A stretch of 17,442 nt of DNA from an uncultured Traorella sp. (lineage in GTDB: Bacteria; Bacillota_I; Bacilli_A; Erysipelotrichales; Erysipelotrichaceae). The stretch lies in contig CAMEIZ010000016.1 in NCBI GenBank assembly GCA_945919165.1, forward strand, positions 1 through 17,442. The letters run 5' to 3'. How positions within the stretch are numbered: position 1 is the stretch's first letter; the number at the start of each line of letters is the position of its first letter. A program made the position numbers and the translations under genes. The notes beneath the pieces were generated by a model. That model saw only the letters and a program-made list of their open reading frames with translations. It did not search any database and had not been told where the DNA came from. This document shows positions 1 through 5,771 of the stretch, in pieces.

Positions 1-22
1 TTATTTTTTTTTAAAAAAGTTC

Positions 23-54
23 TTGAATTTTACTTAGGTGCATGGTATTATAAT
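23..54 (+). promoter_or_regulatory. Promoter of the tRNA operon
   Basis: TTGAAT at 23-28 and TATTAT at 46-51 are separated by 17 bases, a good sigma-A-type spacing. An overlapping TATAAT at 49-54 is a second -10 option with a longer spacer. The first tRNA starts at 64, so transcription would begin only a few bases upstream of it. Confidence 0.6.
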
Positions 55-63
55 TAAGCACTT

Positions 64-139
64 GCCTAAATAGCTCAGCAGGTAGAGCATTCGGCTGTTA
101 ACCGACAGGTCACAGGTTCGAGTCCTGTTTTAGGCGCCA
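64..139 (+). tRNA. tRNA-Asn (GTT anticodon)
   Basis: The acceptor stem GCCTAAA pairs with TTTAGGC, followed by discriminator G and an encoded CCA. The D arm is GCTC...GAGC and the T arm is ACAGG-TTCGAGT-CCTGT. The anticodon loop CTGTTAA gives anticodon GTT, which reads Asn AAC/AAT codons. The outer pair of the anticodon stem (T27-C43) is mismatched; everything else is canonical. It is co-transcribed with tRNA-Glu four bases downstream. Confidence 0.96.
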
Positions 140-143
140 TTAT

Positions 144-219
144 GGCTCGTTGGAGAAACGGTTAACTCACATGCCTTTCACGCATGCACTCACGGGTTCG
201 AATCCCGTACGAGTCACCA
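144..219 (+). tRNA. tRNA-Glu (TTC anticodon)
   Basis: The acceptor stem GGCTCGT pairs with ACGAGTC (one G-T wobble), followed by discriminator A and an encoded CCA. The anticodon stem CATGC/GCATG encloses the loop CTTTCAC with anticodon TTC, which reads GAA/GAG. The T arm is ACGGG-TTCGAAT-CCCGT. It is the last tRNA of the operon. Its 3' end borders the accessory stretch, but I found no second copy of that end in the window to mark an integrated element. Confidence 0.96.
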
Positions 220-230
220 TATAGTGCATA

Positions 231-300
231 AAGAGGAGTAATGAAATAGAAAGATTTCGATAATGAAATTCATTCTATAGGGGTTACACCTCTTTTTTTT
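231..300 (+). terminator. Probable terminator of the tRNA operon
   Basis: AAGAGGAGTAA (231-241) pairs with TTACACCTCTT (284-294) with one mismatch. An inner ATAGAA/TTCTAT pairing (246-251 with 273-278) continues the arm, and a run of T residues ends it. The loop is long for an intrinsic terminator, so efficiency is uncertain, but the position right after tRNA-Glu fits. Confidence 0.55.
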
Positions 301-541
301 ACACAATTTTCAAATTAGCCTTCATTAATCAAATAAAATGTTTTTAAGCATCATGAAAAGAACTTTTGAGTATTTGTTGTGAAAACTAATGCATATCTGT
401 GCTAATTCTCGATATTTTTTAAGTGATAATTCCAGAATTTTATACACTGAATCATCTTTTTCATTTTTTTTCTAAATCCAGTGGTAAAATCATCTAACAT
501 TGGCTTTAACACTTCGATGTTTTTCATAGTCGAATCATACC
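301..541. other. Stretch without a recognisable gene
   Basis: No frame here has a convincing start, ribosome site and family resemblance. The most protein-like reading is a 50-codon minus-strand frame (554 to 402) rich in Lys, Met and Phe. Its ATG lies inside the terminator hairpin at 542-587 and no Shine-Dalgarno precedes it, so it may be a decayed gene end. The 71-codon plus-strand frame at 481-696 is poly-Phe/Tyr low-complexity translation and is not believable. Confidence 0.5.
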
Positions 542-587
542 AAAAAAAATGCATCTTTTATTTTTTGATATCGGATGCATTTTTTGT
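542..587 (-). terminator. Terminator of the minus-strand small-gene unit
   Basis: A perfect 12-bp stem, AAAAAATGCATC (544-555) with GATGCATTTTTT (574-585), encloses an 18-base loop. Read on the minus strand it ends in eight T residues and lies about 40 bases beyond the stop of the 626-838 gene. This is where that transcript should end, which is independent support that the minus-strand genes are real. It could also work on the plus strand. Confidence 0.65.
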
Positions 588-625
588 TACAGATCCTTTC
601 TTCTATGTTGAGCTTTTTTCTTTCT

Positions 626-838
626 TTATTTGTTTTTATGCCTGTCTTTGTATTGAAGATACCAGTTCGAAACACATACGAAAATACAGCATGTGATAAC
701 GATTGAATTTGTATCAGACAGTAATTCTAAATTAGCTAATGAGAAGATATATTTTAAAACGAATACTGCTATTATTGAAAATGCAATAGGTGATATAATT
801 CTGTATATTACAAATTTAAGAATTGTAGACACGAACAT
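626..838 (-). CDS. Small two-helix membrane protein, possible immunity protein
   Basis: A 70-residue protein with two hydrophobic segments (about residues 5-30 and 44-61) and a basic, hydrophilic C-terminus rich in Lys, Arg and His. I do not recognise the family. Its ATG overlaps the end of the upstream frame (816-1076) by 23 bases in another reading frame, which suggests translational coupling, and a clear terminator follows. Small two-helix cationic membrane proteins encoded directly after a small peptide gene are a common form of bacteriocin immunity protein or toxin partner, so that is the inferred role. A chance frame is possible, but position, coupling and terminator argue against it. 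Confidence 0.55.
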   Translation of the reverse strand: MFVSTILKFVIYRIISPIAFSIIAVFVLKYIFSLANLELLSDTNSIVITCCIFVCVSNWYLQYKDRHKNK

Positions 839-1076
839 CCCTATTCCATGAATTTATATCTATTGTGATGTAATATACACCTGATTGCATTTTCTTCTCA
901 ATCCCTTCATATGCTTTTGTCCATGTTTTTGCATTTGCCCATAAAATAGCTCCAGTCGCCAGACCAAAGATAGTTCCAACTGCTCCGTATCCAGGAATAA
1001 AAGAGATCCCTGCTGCAACTAATGCTGCTTGAATTGTTTTATCATTTTCTATAATAGATTTAATTAATTTTTTAAT
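816..1076 (-). CDS. Small Gly/Ala-rich bacteriocin-like protein with ATT start
   Basis: An 86-residue frame whose first codon is ATT, nine bases after a near-perfect GGAGG. It begins (M)KKLIKSIIENDK, continues with a Gly/Ala-rich hydrophobic stretch (about residues 17-47, including SFIPGYGAVGTIFGLATGAI), then a Trp/Lys helix and a polar tail ending SWNRDVRVYNS. No in-frame ATG, GTG or TTG lies between the upstream TGA and the hydrophobic core; the first in-frame ATG is at codon 66. Either ATT is used as a rare start, as in infC, or an ATG was lost by one base change and the gene is silent. The architecture resembles unmodified bacteriocins or small membrane-active peptides, but I recognise no named family. 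A membrane protein gene overlaps its 3' end. Confidence 0.5.
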   Translation of the reverse strand: MKKLIKSIIENDKTIQAALVAAGISFIPGYGAVGTIFGLATGAILWANAKTWTKAYEGIEKKMQSGVYYITIDINSWNRDVRVYNS

Positions 1077-1085
1077 AAAAAACCA

Positions 1086-1090
1086 CCTCC
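1086..1090 (-). promoter_or_regulatory. Strong ribosome binding site ahead of an ATT codon
   Basis: On the minus strand GGAGG (1090-1086, within GGAGGTGG) sits nine bases before the ATT at 1076. It is the strongest Shine-Dalgarno between 300 and 1540. The other frames entered from it close within a few codons, so it can only serve the 816-1076 frame. Confidence 0.65.
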
Positions 1091-1100
1091 AAATATCATT

Positions 1101-1327
1101 TCATTAATATGTATAATAATTATCAAATCAAATATAGTTTTTCTATGTCATTTTCTAATACCTATAACTCAAATCCGTCTACCTTTCTAATATAATTCTA
1201 TTAATAATTTTATATTTTTATTAGACTTATAAAGTAATAGAATTTATGATATAATGAACAACTATGAGATTATGTAGCGTATCATGGCAGGACTGATAAG
1301 TTAGAGAATGCTCAAATAATGAATGTT
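1101..1327. other. Upstream region of the minus-strand unit, with 9-bp direct repeats
   Basis: No gene is visible. On the minus strand TATTAGAAA occurs twice (1192-1184 and 1160-1152), start-to-start 32 bases apart, about three helical turns and upstream of the small-gene unit. This is the sort of spaced direct repeat a dimeric regulator could bind. The -10-like sequences nearby (GATAAT, TATACA) lack a well-spaced -35. Positions 1256-1327 carry plus-strand sequence beyond the transposase remnant that may be the decayed end of the same element. Confidence 0.35.
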
Positions 1328-1471
1328 TTATTTTTGATTTAAATGATGTAGATATCCAAGAATTAAGAAATGTCTCCATTGAAATCTTTCATATCCAAAA
1401 TCTTCTTCAATGATCCCAAAGGCTCCTTCTGTTTGTATAGTTTTTAACTCATAGCTCATTCCAGATAACAC
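1328..1471 (-). pseudogene. Transposase C-terminal remnant (IS1182/IS5-like DDE)
   Basis: A 47-codon frame contains LKTIQTEGAFGIIEEDFGYE followed by RF and a hydrophobic tail with H-H-L-N before the stop. Ser/Thr-I-Q-x-E-G-A-F-G-x-x-K/E-x-D-x-G-x-x-R-F is a pattern I associate with the C-terminal catalytic-Glu region of IS1182-type DDE transposases. Everything N-terminal (DDE Asp residues, helix-turn-helix) is missing because AT-rich non-coding DNA precedes it. I saw no clear inverted repeats. It is a relic that cannot move by itself, and lies between the two divergent units (small peptide genes and response regulator). Confidence 0.7.
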
Positions 1472-1491
1472 ATTTTGTATTTTTATTATTA

Positions 1492-1520
1492 TTGAAATTA
1501 CATATTTTTTATTTTATAAT
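1492..1520 (+). promoter_or_regulatory. Promoter of the LytTR regulator gene
   Basis: TTGAAA (1492-1497) and TATAAT (1515-1520) are separated by exactly 17 bases. Transcription would start near 1527, just ahead of the GGAGAGG ribosome site at 1532-1538. With such a consensus promoter the regulator is probably expressed without needing its own activation. Confidence 0.75.
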
Positions 1521-1542
1521 TAATATATAATGGAGAGGGCAT

Positions 1543-2289
1543 ATGAATCAAATAAATATAGTAATTTTAAACGATGATATAAATCAAATAGCCGAATTAG
1601 AGAGATGCTCTCATCAATATTTTAAACAAAAATTATTGAATTATCATCTGTCAACTTTTCACAATACTCATGATTTTTTTGAAATGAATCTAAAAAGCAT
1701 CGATTTACTCTTGCTCGATATTGAAATATCAAAAAGTAATGGAATCGAGATAGCTACTCAGGTTCGTAAAATCAATAAAAAATGTTTTATTTGTTTTATG
1801 ACTGAATTTTCTGATTATATTGTTCATTCTTATGATGTTCATGCTTTCGATTGTATTTTGAAACCTGTTAATATCCTTAAACTAACAAAACTATTTGATG
1901 AAGTTTTGGAATACAGAGCTGCTCAGCAAAGTATGGATTCAAAAAAGATCTCCTTGAATTCTGTAAATGGCTGTGTAACCCTTTATCTGAATCAAATATT
2001 ATTTTTTGAATATTATGATAATTACGATAACTTGTTTAATCGAGTTACAAAAGTTGAAACGTTATCTGGACATTTTCTTTTAAAAGAGAAAATCAGTTCA
2101 ATTTATCAAAAACTTCCTGAAAATGAATTTTTAATTCCACACAAATCTTTTATCGTCAACATGGATCAAATTAAAGTGTTTCAACAAAATTCAATTATTA
2201 TGCAAAACGATTACAAAATCCCTCTATCTCAAAAAAGAGCTTCAGAAGCCAGAAAAAAATTCAATCAATACATACATATGGTTATGTAG
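1543..2289 (+). CDS. LytTR-family response regulator (AgrA/ComE/BlpR type)
   Basis: A cytoplasmic transcription regulator of 248 residues, normal for the family. The receiver domain (about 1-120) has the acidic pair D11/D12, phospho-acceptor D59 in LLLLDIEI, T87 and K107 followed by Pro. A LytTR DNA-binding domain (about 135-245) follows, with the typical FEYYDNYDNL and FLIPHKSFIVNMDQI segments. Relatives (AgrA, ComE, BlpR, PlnC/D) are phosphorylated by a peptide-sensing membrane kinase and bind spaced direct repeats before bacteriocin, quorum or immunity genes. No histidine kinase is encoded here, so it is an orphan, is driven by a distant kinase, or has lost its partner. ABC exporter genes lie 176 bases downstream and are likely targets, by inference. 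The start follows GGAGAGG. Confidence 0.92.
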   Translation: MNQINIVILNDDINQIAELERCSHQYFKQKLLNYHLSTFHNTHDFFEMNLKSIDLLLLDIEISKSNGIEIATQVRKINKKCFICFMTEFSDYIVHSYDVHAFDCILKPVNILKLTKLFDEVLEYRAAQQSMDSKKISLNSVNGCVTLYLNQILFFEYYDNYDNLFNRVTKVETLSGHFLLKEKISSIYQKLPENEFLIPHKSFIVNMDQIKVFQQNSIIMQNDYKIPLSQKRASEARKKFNQYIHMVM

Positions 2290-2465
2290 GTCGATTAAAA
2301 ATGGACATCATATGCTTTTCTTCAATTTTTAGCTATTTTACTACCTGATCATTTGTACATTAAGTCGACTTTTGTTTTATTATTTGTGCCTTGAATCCTT
2401 TTAAATTAAACATCATTTAAAATATTGATAATGTAATGTAAAAGCGAAAAGGAAAGGAATGTAAG
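2290..2465 (+). promoter_or_regulatory. Probable regulatory region of the first ABC operon
   Basis: No good terminator separates the regulator from the ABC genes. A GATAAT -10-like hexamer (2427-2432, preceded by TT) has no matching -35, as is common for activator-dependent promoters. Related ATTTGT-type words occur at 2351-2356 and 2382-2387, 31 bases apart, with a third similar TTTTGT at 2370-2375. These are candidate sites for the adjacent LytTR regulator, but the match to known LytTR boxes is weak. AAAGGAA then provides the ribosome site for 2466. Confidence 0.35.
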
Positions 2466-3284
2466 ATGAGAATATATAAAATTATTAGATGTTTTTTACA
2501 TCAAAAAAGAAACAGGATACTTCTGTTAATTTCATGCTTAGCTTTCGTCATTTCTTCCTACTATATGTATTCATTTGAAGGAAAGGAAGTTATTAATAAT
2601 TGCGGTGGTTTATATTTGTATTATGTAATGCAAAACGCAACTATTTCTATAGTTTATTTTTTAATATTATGTTATGTAACATCAAATGCATATGCTGTTA
2701 ACTTTTTTGAAAACAAAAATAATAAATTCAATTATCTAGAAATTCAGCGAACTGGATATAAAAAATATATAATGAATGCGATTTTTGAAAATTTTATTGT
2801 TATTGCATTTATTTTCGTTTTTTTACATATTTTTATTCTTTTGTTTATCAATTATGCCATTGAACCTTTGTGGCATCCAAATAACTTAATGGCTAGTATC
2901 ACACAGTTAATTACTCAGGATCAATTTACAAATTTAGTTTTATATCTTATTCTGTCATTAATTGGTATGATTGTTTTTTCAAACTTGATTTTTCTGTTAA
3001 GATACTTTGTCAAAAACATTCACTTGTATAAAGTCTTAGGTTTAGTGATTGGTATAATTTTATATATATTGCCTGCATTCATTGGAACTAGATTTGAACA
3101 ACCTATAATTCGATTGATCTTATTTTTACCTTTTATTGGCAACATTCTTATTCCTGGTTTAGAATCCTTTTTAATTGGAAATATACATCCAATTATTCCG
3201 TATGTTGGATCCATTCTTTTATTTATCACTATTGAAGTTTTATTATTTATCTTTATCTATAAAAAGGAACATATGTATGAATAA
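2466..3284 (+). CDS. ABC transporter membrane subunit, about six helices
   Basis: A 272-residue integral membrane protein with hydrophobic segments near residues 15-33, 54-75, 106-132, 152-176, 187-206 and 240-265. It lacks the large extracellular domain of the MacB/FtsX proteins downstream and resembles ABC-2-type permeases of peptide or antibiotic export systems. A loop around residues 84-105 (NNKFNYLEIQRTGYKKYI) is similar in pattern and position to loops in the two other small membrane proteins of the operon. It is the first gene of a four-gene unit with the ATPase at 3825 and overlaps the next gene by eight bases. Role inferred: membrane part of a LanFEG-like immunity or efflux pump. The start follows AAAGGAA. 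Confidence 0.75.
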   Translation: MRIYKIIRCFLHQKRNRILLLISCLAFVISSYYMYSFEGKEVINNCGGLYLYYVMQNATISIVYFLILCYVTSNAYAVNFFENKNNKFNYLEIQRTGYKKYIMNAIFENFIVIAFIFVFLHIFILLFINYAIEPLWHPNNLMASITQLITQDQFTNLVLYLILSLIGMIVFSNLIFLLRYFVKNIHLYKVLGLVIGIILYILPAFIGTRFEQPIIRLILFLPFIGNILIPGLESFLIGNIHPIIPYVGSILLFITIEVLLFIFIYKKEHMYE

Positions 3285-3807
3285 TTTTGTTCTAAAATCG
3301 TTCAAAAAATATGACTTGGTTTTATTTTTTCTAAATCTCTTTCTAATTCCATTATTTTGTGGAATGAATCTAAATTTCGCAAGCATATTAATCTATTCAC
3401 ATTTTCCTGCTTATGCAACTCAAAACATATTCTTAATTTGGTATTATAAAAAGATTTCAAGTTTGTCTGAAATAAACAATCTTGTTATTACCAGATATAG
3501 AAATAGTGTACAAAACAAGATCCTCGTATCAAATTTATTTTGTACATTCGTCTATCAGTTTTCATTTTTAACATTTCTCTATTTGTTTTATGGTTCTCTT
3601 GATGCCAATTTATTAATTTCATATCCTTTTATTGTTCGATATATCGTTCAATATATCTGCATAAGCTGTATTTTAACATTTTTTGAAACTTGTATTATTT
3701 CATTTTCTTTTTACAATAAAAACAACATTTATTTTATAGCTGCTGCAATTGCAATTAATATGATTTTTCATTATGTTGCGGTTCCAATCATATTTCCTGT
3801 TTTTTAA
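3277..3807 (+). CDS. ABC-associated membrane protein, about five helices
   Basis: A 176-residue hydrophobic protein. I chose ATG 3277 because AAGGA lies at the right distance and the overlap with the upstream gene is short; the frame stays open to 3175, but that would embed over 100 bases in the preceding gene. Helices lie near residues 12-40, 45-60, 82-108, 118-140 and 150-172. A cytoplasmic-loop motif near residues 66-85 (LSEINNLVITRYRNSVQNKI) parallels the one in the preceding permease. It is short for a stand-alone ABC permease, so it probably acts as one of several membrane subunits with 2466-3284 and 4414-4893. I know no specific family name with certainty. Confidence 0.7.
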   Translation: MNNFVLKSFKKYDLVLFFLNLFLIPLFCGMNLNFASILIYSHFPAYATQNIFLIWYYKKISSLSEINNLVITRYRNSVQNKILVSNLFCTFVYQFSFLTFLYLFYGSLDANLLISYPFIVRYIVQYICISCILTFFETCIISFSFYNKNNIYFIAAAIAINMIFHYVAVPIIFPVF

Positions 3808-3824
3808 ATTTGTGGGGGTGCATT

Positions 3825-4430
3825 ATGTTAATAATCAATAATTTATACAAATCATTTGGACCGAATTCTGTATTAATAAACTTAAATTTAAAAGTAAACA
3901 AAGCCGAACTAATTCATATAAAGGGTTATAATGGCAGTGGCAAGTCCACCTTATTCAAAATCATTTGTGATATTTTAGAACCTAATGAAGGCCATATTAC
4001 TTTTGATCAAGATGTTAGAATTGGGGCCTTAATAGAAAACCCTGGATTTTTAGAAAGAGAGAATCTTGAATATAACCTGAAATACTTGTCAAATTTGATA
4101 AATCACTTTGATGAACAAAAAGTGAAAGAGTTATGTGAGCGTTTAAATCTTGATTATTCAAATAGAAGTGCTTTAAAAACATATTCAGTAGGTATGCGTC
4201 AAAAAGTGGGGATCATTCAAGCTATTATGGAAAATCAAAATTTAATATTATTTGATGAACCAACAAGAGGATTAGATGAAGAAAGTGTTAAAGAATTTTC
4301 AAAAATTGTAAATGAATTAATTAATCAAAATAAAAGTGTTATTATCGCATCACATGACATATTAGATGACCTAAATTATACAAAAATATATATCATGAAA
4401 GATGGTAGTTTATATGAAGAAGGAGTATAG
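3825..4430 (+). CDS. ABC transporter ATPase, BcrA/LanF-like with an E-loop
   Basis: A 201-residue nucleotide-binding subunit that powers the membrane proteins around it. Walker A is GYNGSGKST (34-42), the signature YSVGMRQK (120-127), Walker B LILFDE (140-145) and the H-loop His177. The Q-loop position has Glu71 (IENPGF) instead of Gln. This 'E-loop' is reported for lantibiotic self-immunity ATPases (LanF, NukF) and bacitracin-type exporters, and points to export of a membrane-active peptide. The protein is slightly short because it stops soon after the H-loop. ATG 3825 follows GGGGGTG; an earlier TTG at 3810 in the same frame is unlikely. Its end overlaps the next gene. Confidence 0.88.
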   Translation: MLIINNLYKSFGPNSVLINLNLKVNKAELIHIKGYNGSGKSTLFKIICDILEPNEGHITFDQDVRIGALIENPGFLERENLEYNLKYLSNLINHFDEQKVKELCERLNLDYSNRSALKTYSVGMRQKVGIIQAIMENQNLILFDEPTRGLDEESVKEFSKIVNELINQNKSVIIASHDILDDLNYTKIYIMKDGSLYEEGV

Positions 4431-4893
4431 AAAGCTATATATAAGTCTTTTATTCATTAACCTGTCACTTTTTATTTTTTCTAATTTCGATTATTCTCAT
4501 TATTCACTAATCCGTTATTACATATCTTACCAATTATTCGATTTAATGACAATTATTCTATTAAATATAATCATGTGTCTAGTATCCTACAATTTTATTT
4601 TCTTTCTTCAAGATATTATTGAATTAGCAGTAATTCGTATGAAAATTAAGAATATTCATTTGGTTTACTATAAAAGAATTATACACTTTTGCTTAATTTC
4701 AATTATAATTAACATCTTGTGTGATCTAATTTTTCACAATGAAATCAGTATATTAAGCTATATACCTGAAATTATAGCTGTTTCTCTAACTAATTTTTTA
4801 TTTGTGAAATATTCTATATTTAAATTTTCAATAATGTCATATATTGCATGTTTCATGTTTATTAAATTTTTGATTATGATAATGATCGTCTAA
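4414..4893 (+). CDS. ABC-associated membrane protein, about five helices
   Basis: A 159-residue hydrophobic protein that begins inside the end of the ATPase gene (17-base overlap). ATG 4402 is the alternative start; I prefer 4414 because it has a weak Shine-Dalgarno-like AAAGATGG at a better distance and encodes the expected MKKEYRK basic N-terminus. Helices lie near residues 9-24, 40-65, 90-110, 115-135 and 138-158. The loop near 69-85 (IIELAVIRMKIKN) matches the Leu-x-x-x-Arg pattern of the other two membrane proteins. It is probably the third membrane subunit of the exporter. No family is recognised with confidence. Confidence 0.65.
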   Translation: MKKEYRKLYISLLFINLSLFIFSNFDYSHYSLIRYYISYQLFDLMTIILLNIIMCLVSYNFIFFLQDIIELAVIRMKIKNIHLVYYKRIIHFCLISIIINILCDLIFHNEISILSYIPEIIAVSLTNFLFVKYSIFKFSIMSYIACFMFIKFLIMIMIV

Positions 4894-4940
4894 TTTTAAT
4901 AGTTAACTTAACATTCACTTAAAAAATATAAGGAGGATAT

Positions 4941-5771
4941 ATGAAAAAACTGTTATTATTATTTTTATCTATTTTGTTAGTTTCCTGTACTGTTGCCCAA
5001 GATGATGAAATAGGCTTTATTGATATAGCTTATTATGAAGAACAAGAAGGAGGATGGCGAGAAGGTTTCATAATTGAAGCAGAAAAAGAATACCAGAAAG
5101 GTAATAAAAATAATTATAAATTTGAAATCAATGATGAACATACACTGATCTATTTCGATGGCTATAATTTGAAATATCCTAGATTAGACAACTGTTATAT
5201 TCCCGTCTACGATCAAAATAAAGAAGAAGTAGATCAAGCATATCCTATGTTGATTAGTCTTATTCATGATCAAACCAGGGTCTTAGAAGTCAATTTAATT
5301 ACAGACTATTTTCAGGAAAAAAAATTTGATCAGCCTATTTCAATTGATCAGTTAGATGATCTTGATTTAAAATATTTTGATAAGGAAAATCTTGTATATT
5401 TGTATAACAAAACACTGATGCAAGATCCTAAAAAATTTGGACAATATCTTGGAGACATATGTAAAATCAAACAAGTGAGTGATGAAAACAACATAATTTG
5501 GCAAGCCGGAAGTTATGGAGTTTACGGCTATATTACAGATATTCAGCTTGAAATTATAATTGATGATGAATATTTATCAAATAAAGATGAACTATCTGAG
5601 CTGGAATCTTTGATGATTGAAGAAACTGAAAAAATCGAAAACTACATTCTAGAATCTCAGGATTTAACTCTCAAAAATATGAAACTGAAATTTGATTATG
5701 TGAACATTGAAGCAATTAAGGAAGCTTTACAAAAAATTTATGACACAGTTGATGAATCTTTGCTCGATTAA
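4941..5771 (+). CDS. Secreted lipoprotein of unknown function
   Basis: A 276-residue protein with a type II signal peptide: MKKLLLLFLSILLVSC, lipobox L-V-S-C, with Cys16 as the predicted lipidated residue. The mature part is acidic and rich in Asp, Glu, Tyr and Lys, without transmembrane segments. The region around 212-265 is Glu/Leu-rich and probably helical. I recognise no domain. It opens the operon of two ABC fusion proteins and has the strongest ribosome site of the block (AAGGAGG at 4930-4936). Lipoproteins encoded with lantibiotic or bacteriocin exporters (such as LanI) often sequester the peptide at the membrane surface; that role here rests only on context. Confidence 0.85.
   Translation: MKKLLLLFLSILLVSCTVAQDDEIGFIDIAYYEEQEGGWREGFIIEAEKEYQKGNKNNYKFEINDEHTLIYFDGYNLKYPRLDNCYIPVYDQNKEEVDQAYPMLISLIHDQTRVLEVNLITDYFQEKKFDQPISIDQLDDLDLKYFDKENLVYLYNKTLMQDPKKFGQYLGDICKIKQVSDENNIIWQAGSYGVYGYITDIQLEIIIDDEYLSNKDELSELESLMIEETEKIENYILESQDLTLKNMKLKFDYVNIEAIKEALQKIYDTVDESLLD

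Noticed and set aside
144..219. tRNA-Glu 3' end as attachment site of an integrated element
   Set aside because: I saw no duplicate of the tRNA end elsewhere in the window and no integrase gene.
402..554. 50-codon minus-strand frame with a Lys/Met/Phe-rich product
   Set aside because: Its ATG lies in the hairpin loop side of a terminator and no Shine-Dalgarno precedes it. It may be a decayed gene end, but I could not place it in a family.
481..696. 71-codon plus-strand open frame
   Set aside because: Phe/Tyr-rich low-complexity translation without a ribosome site; it runs through the terminator hairpin at 542-587 and opposes the better supported minus-strand unit.
2290..2400. Terminator after the response regulator
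   Set aside because: The GTCGAC palindrome at 2364-2369 has a T-rich flank, but no stem longer than six bases forms, so I do not call it.
3277..4893. The short membrane proteins (176 and 159 aa) as frameshifted halves of one permease
   Set aside because: A complete ATPase gene lies between them, each has its own start, and their loop motifs sit at the same relative position, which suggests full-length small subunits.
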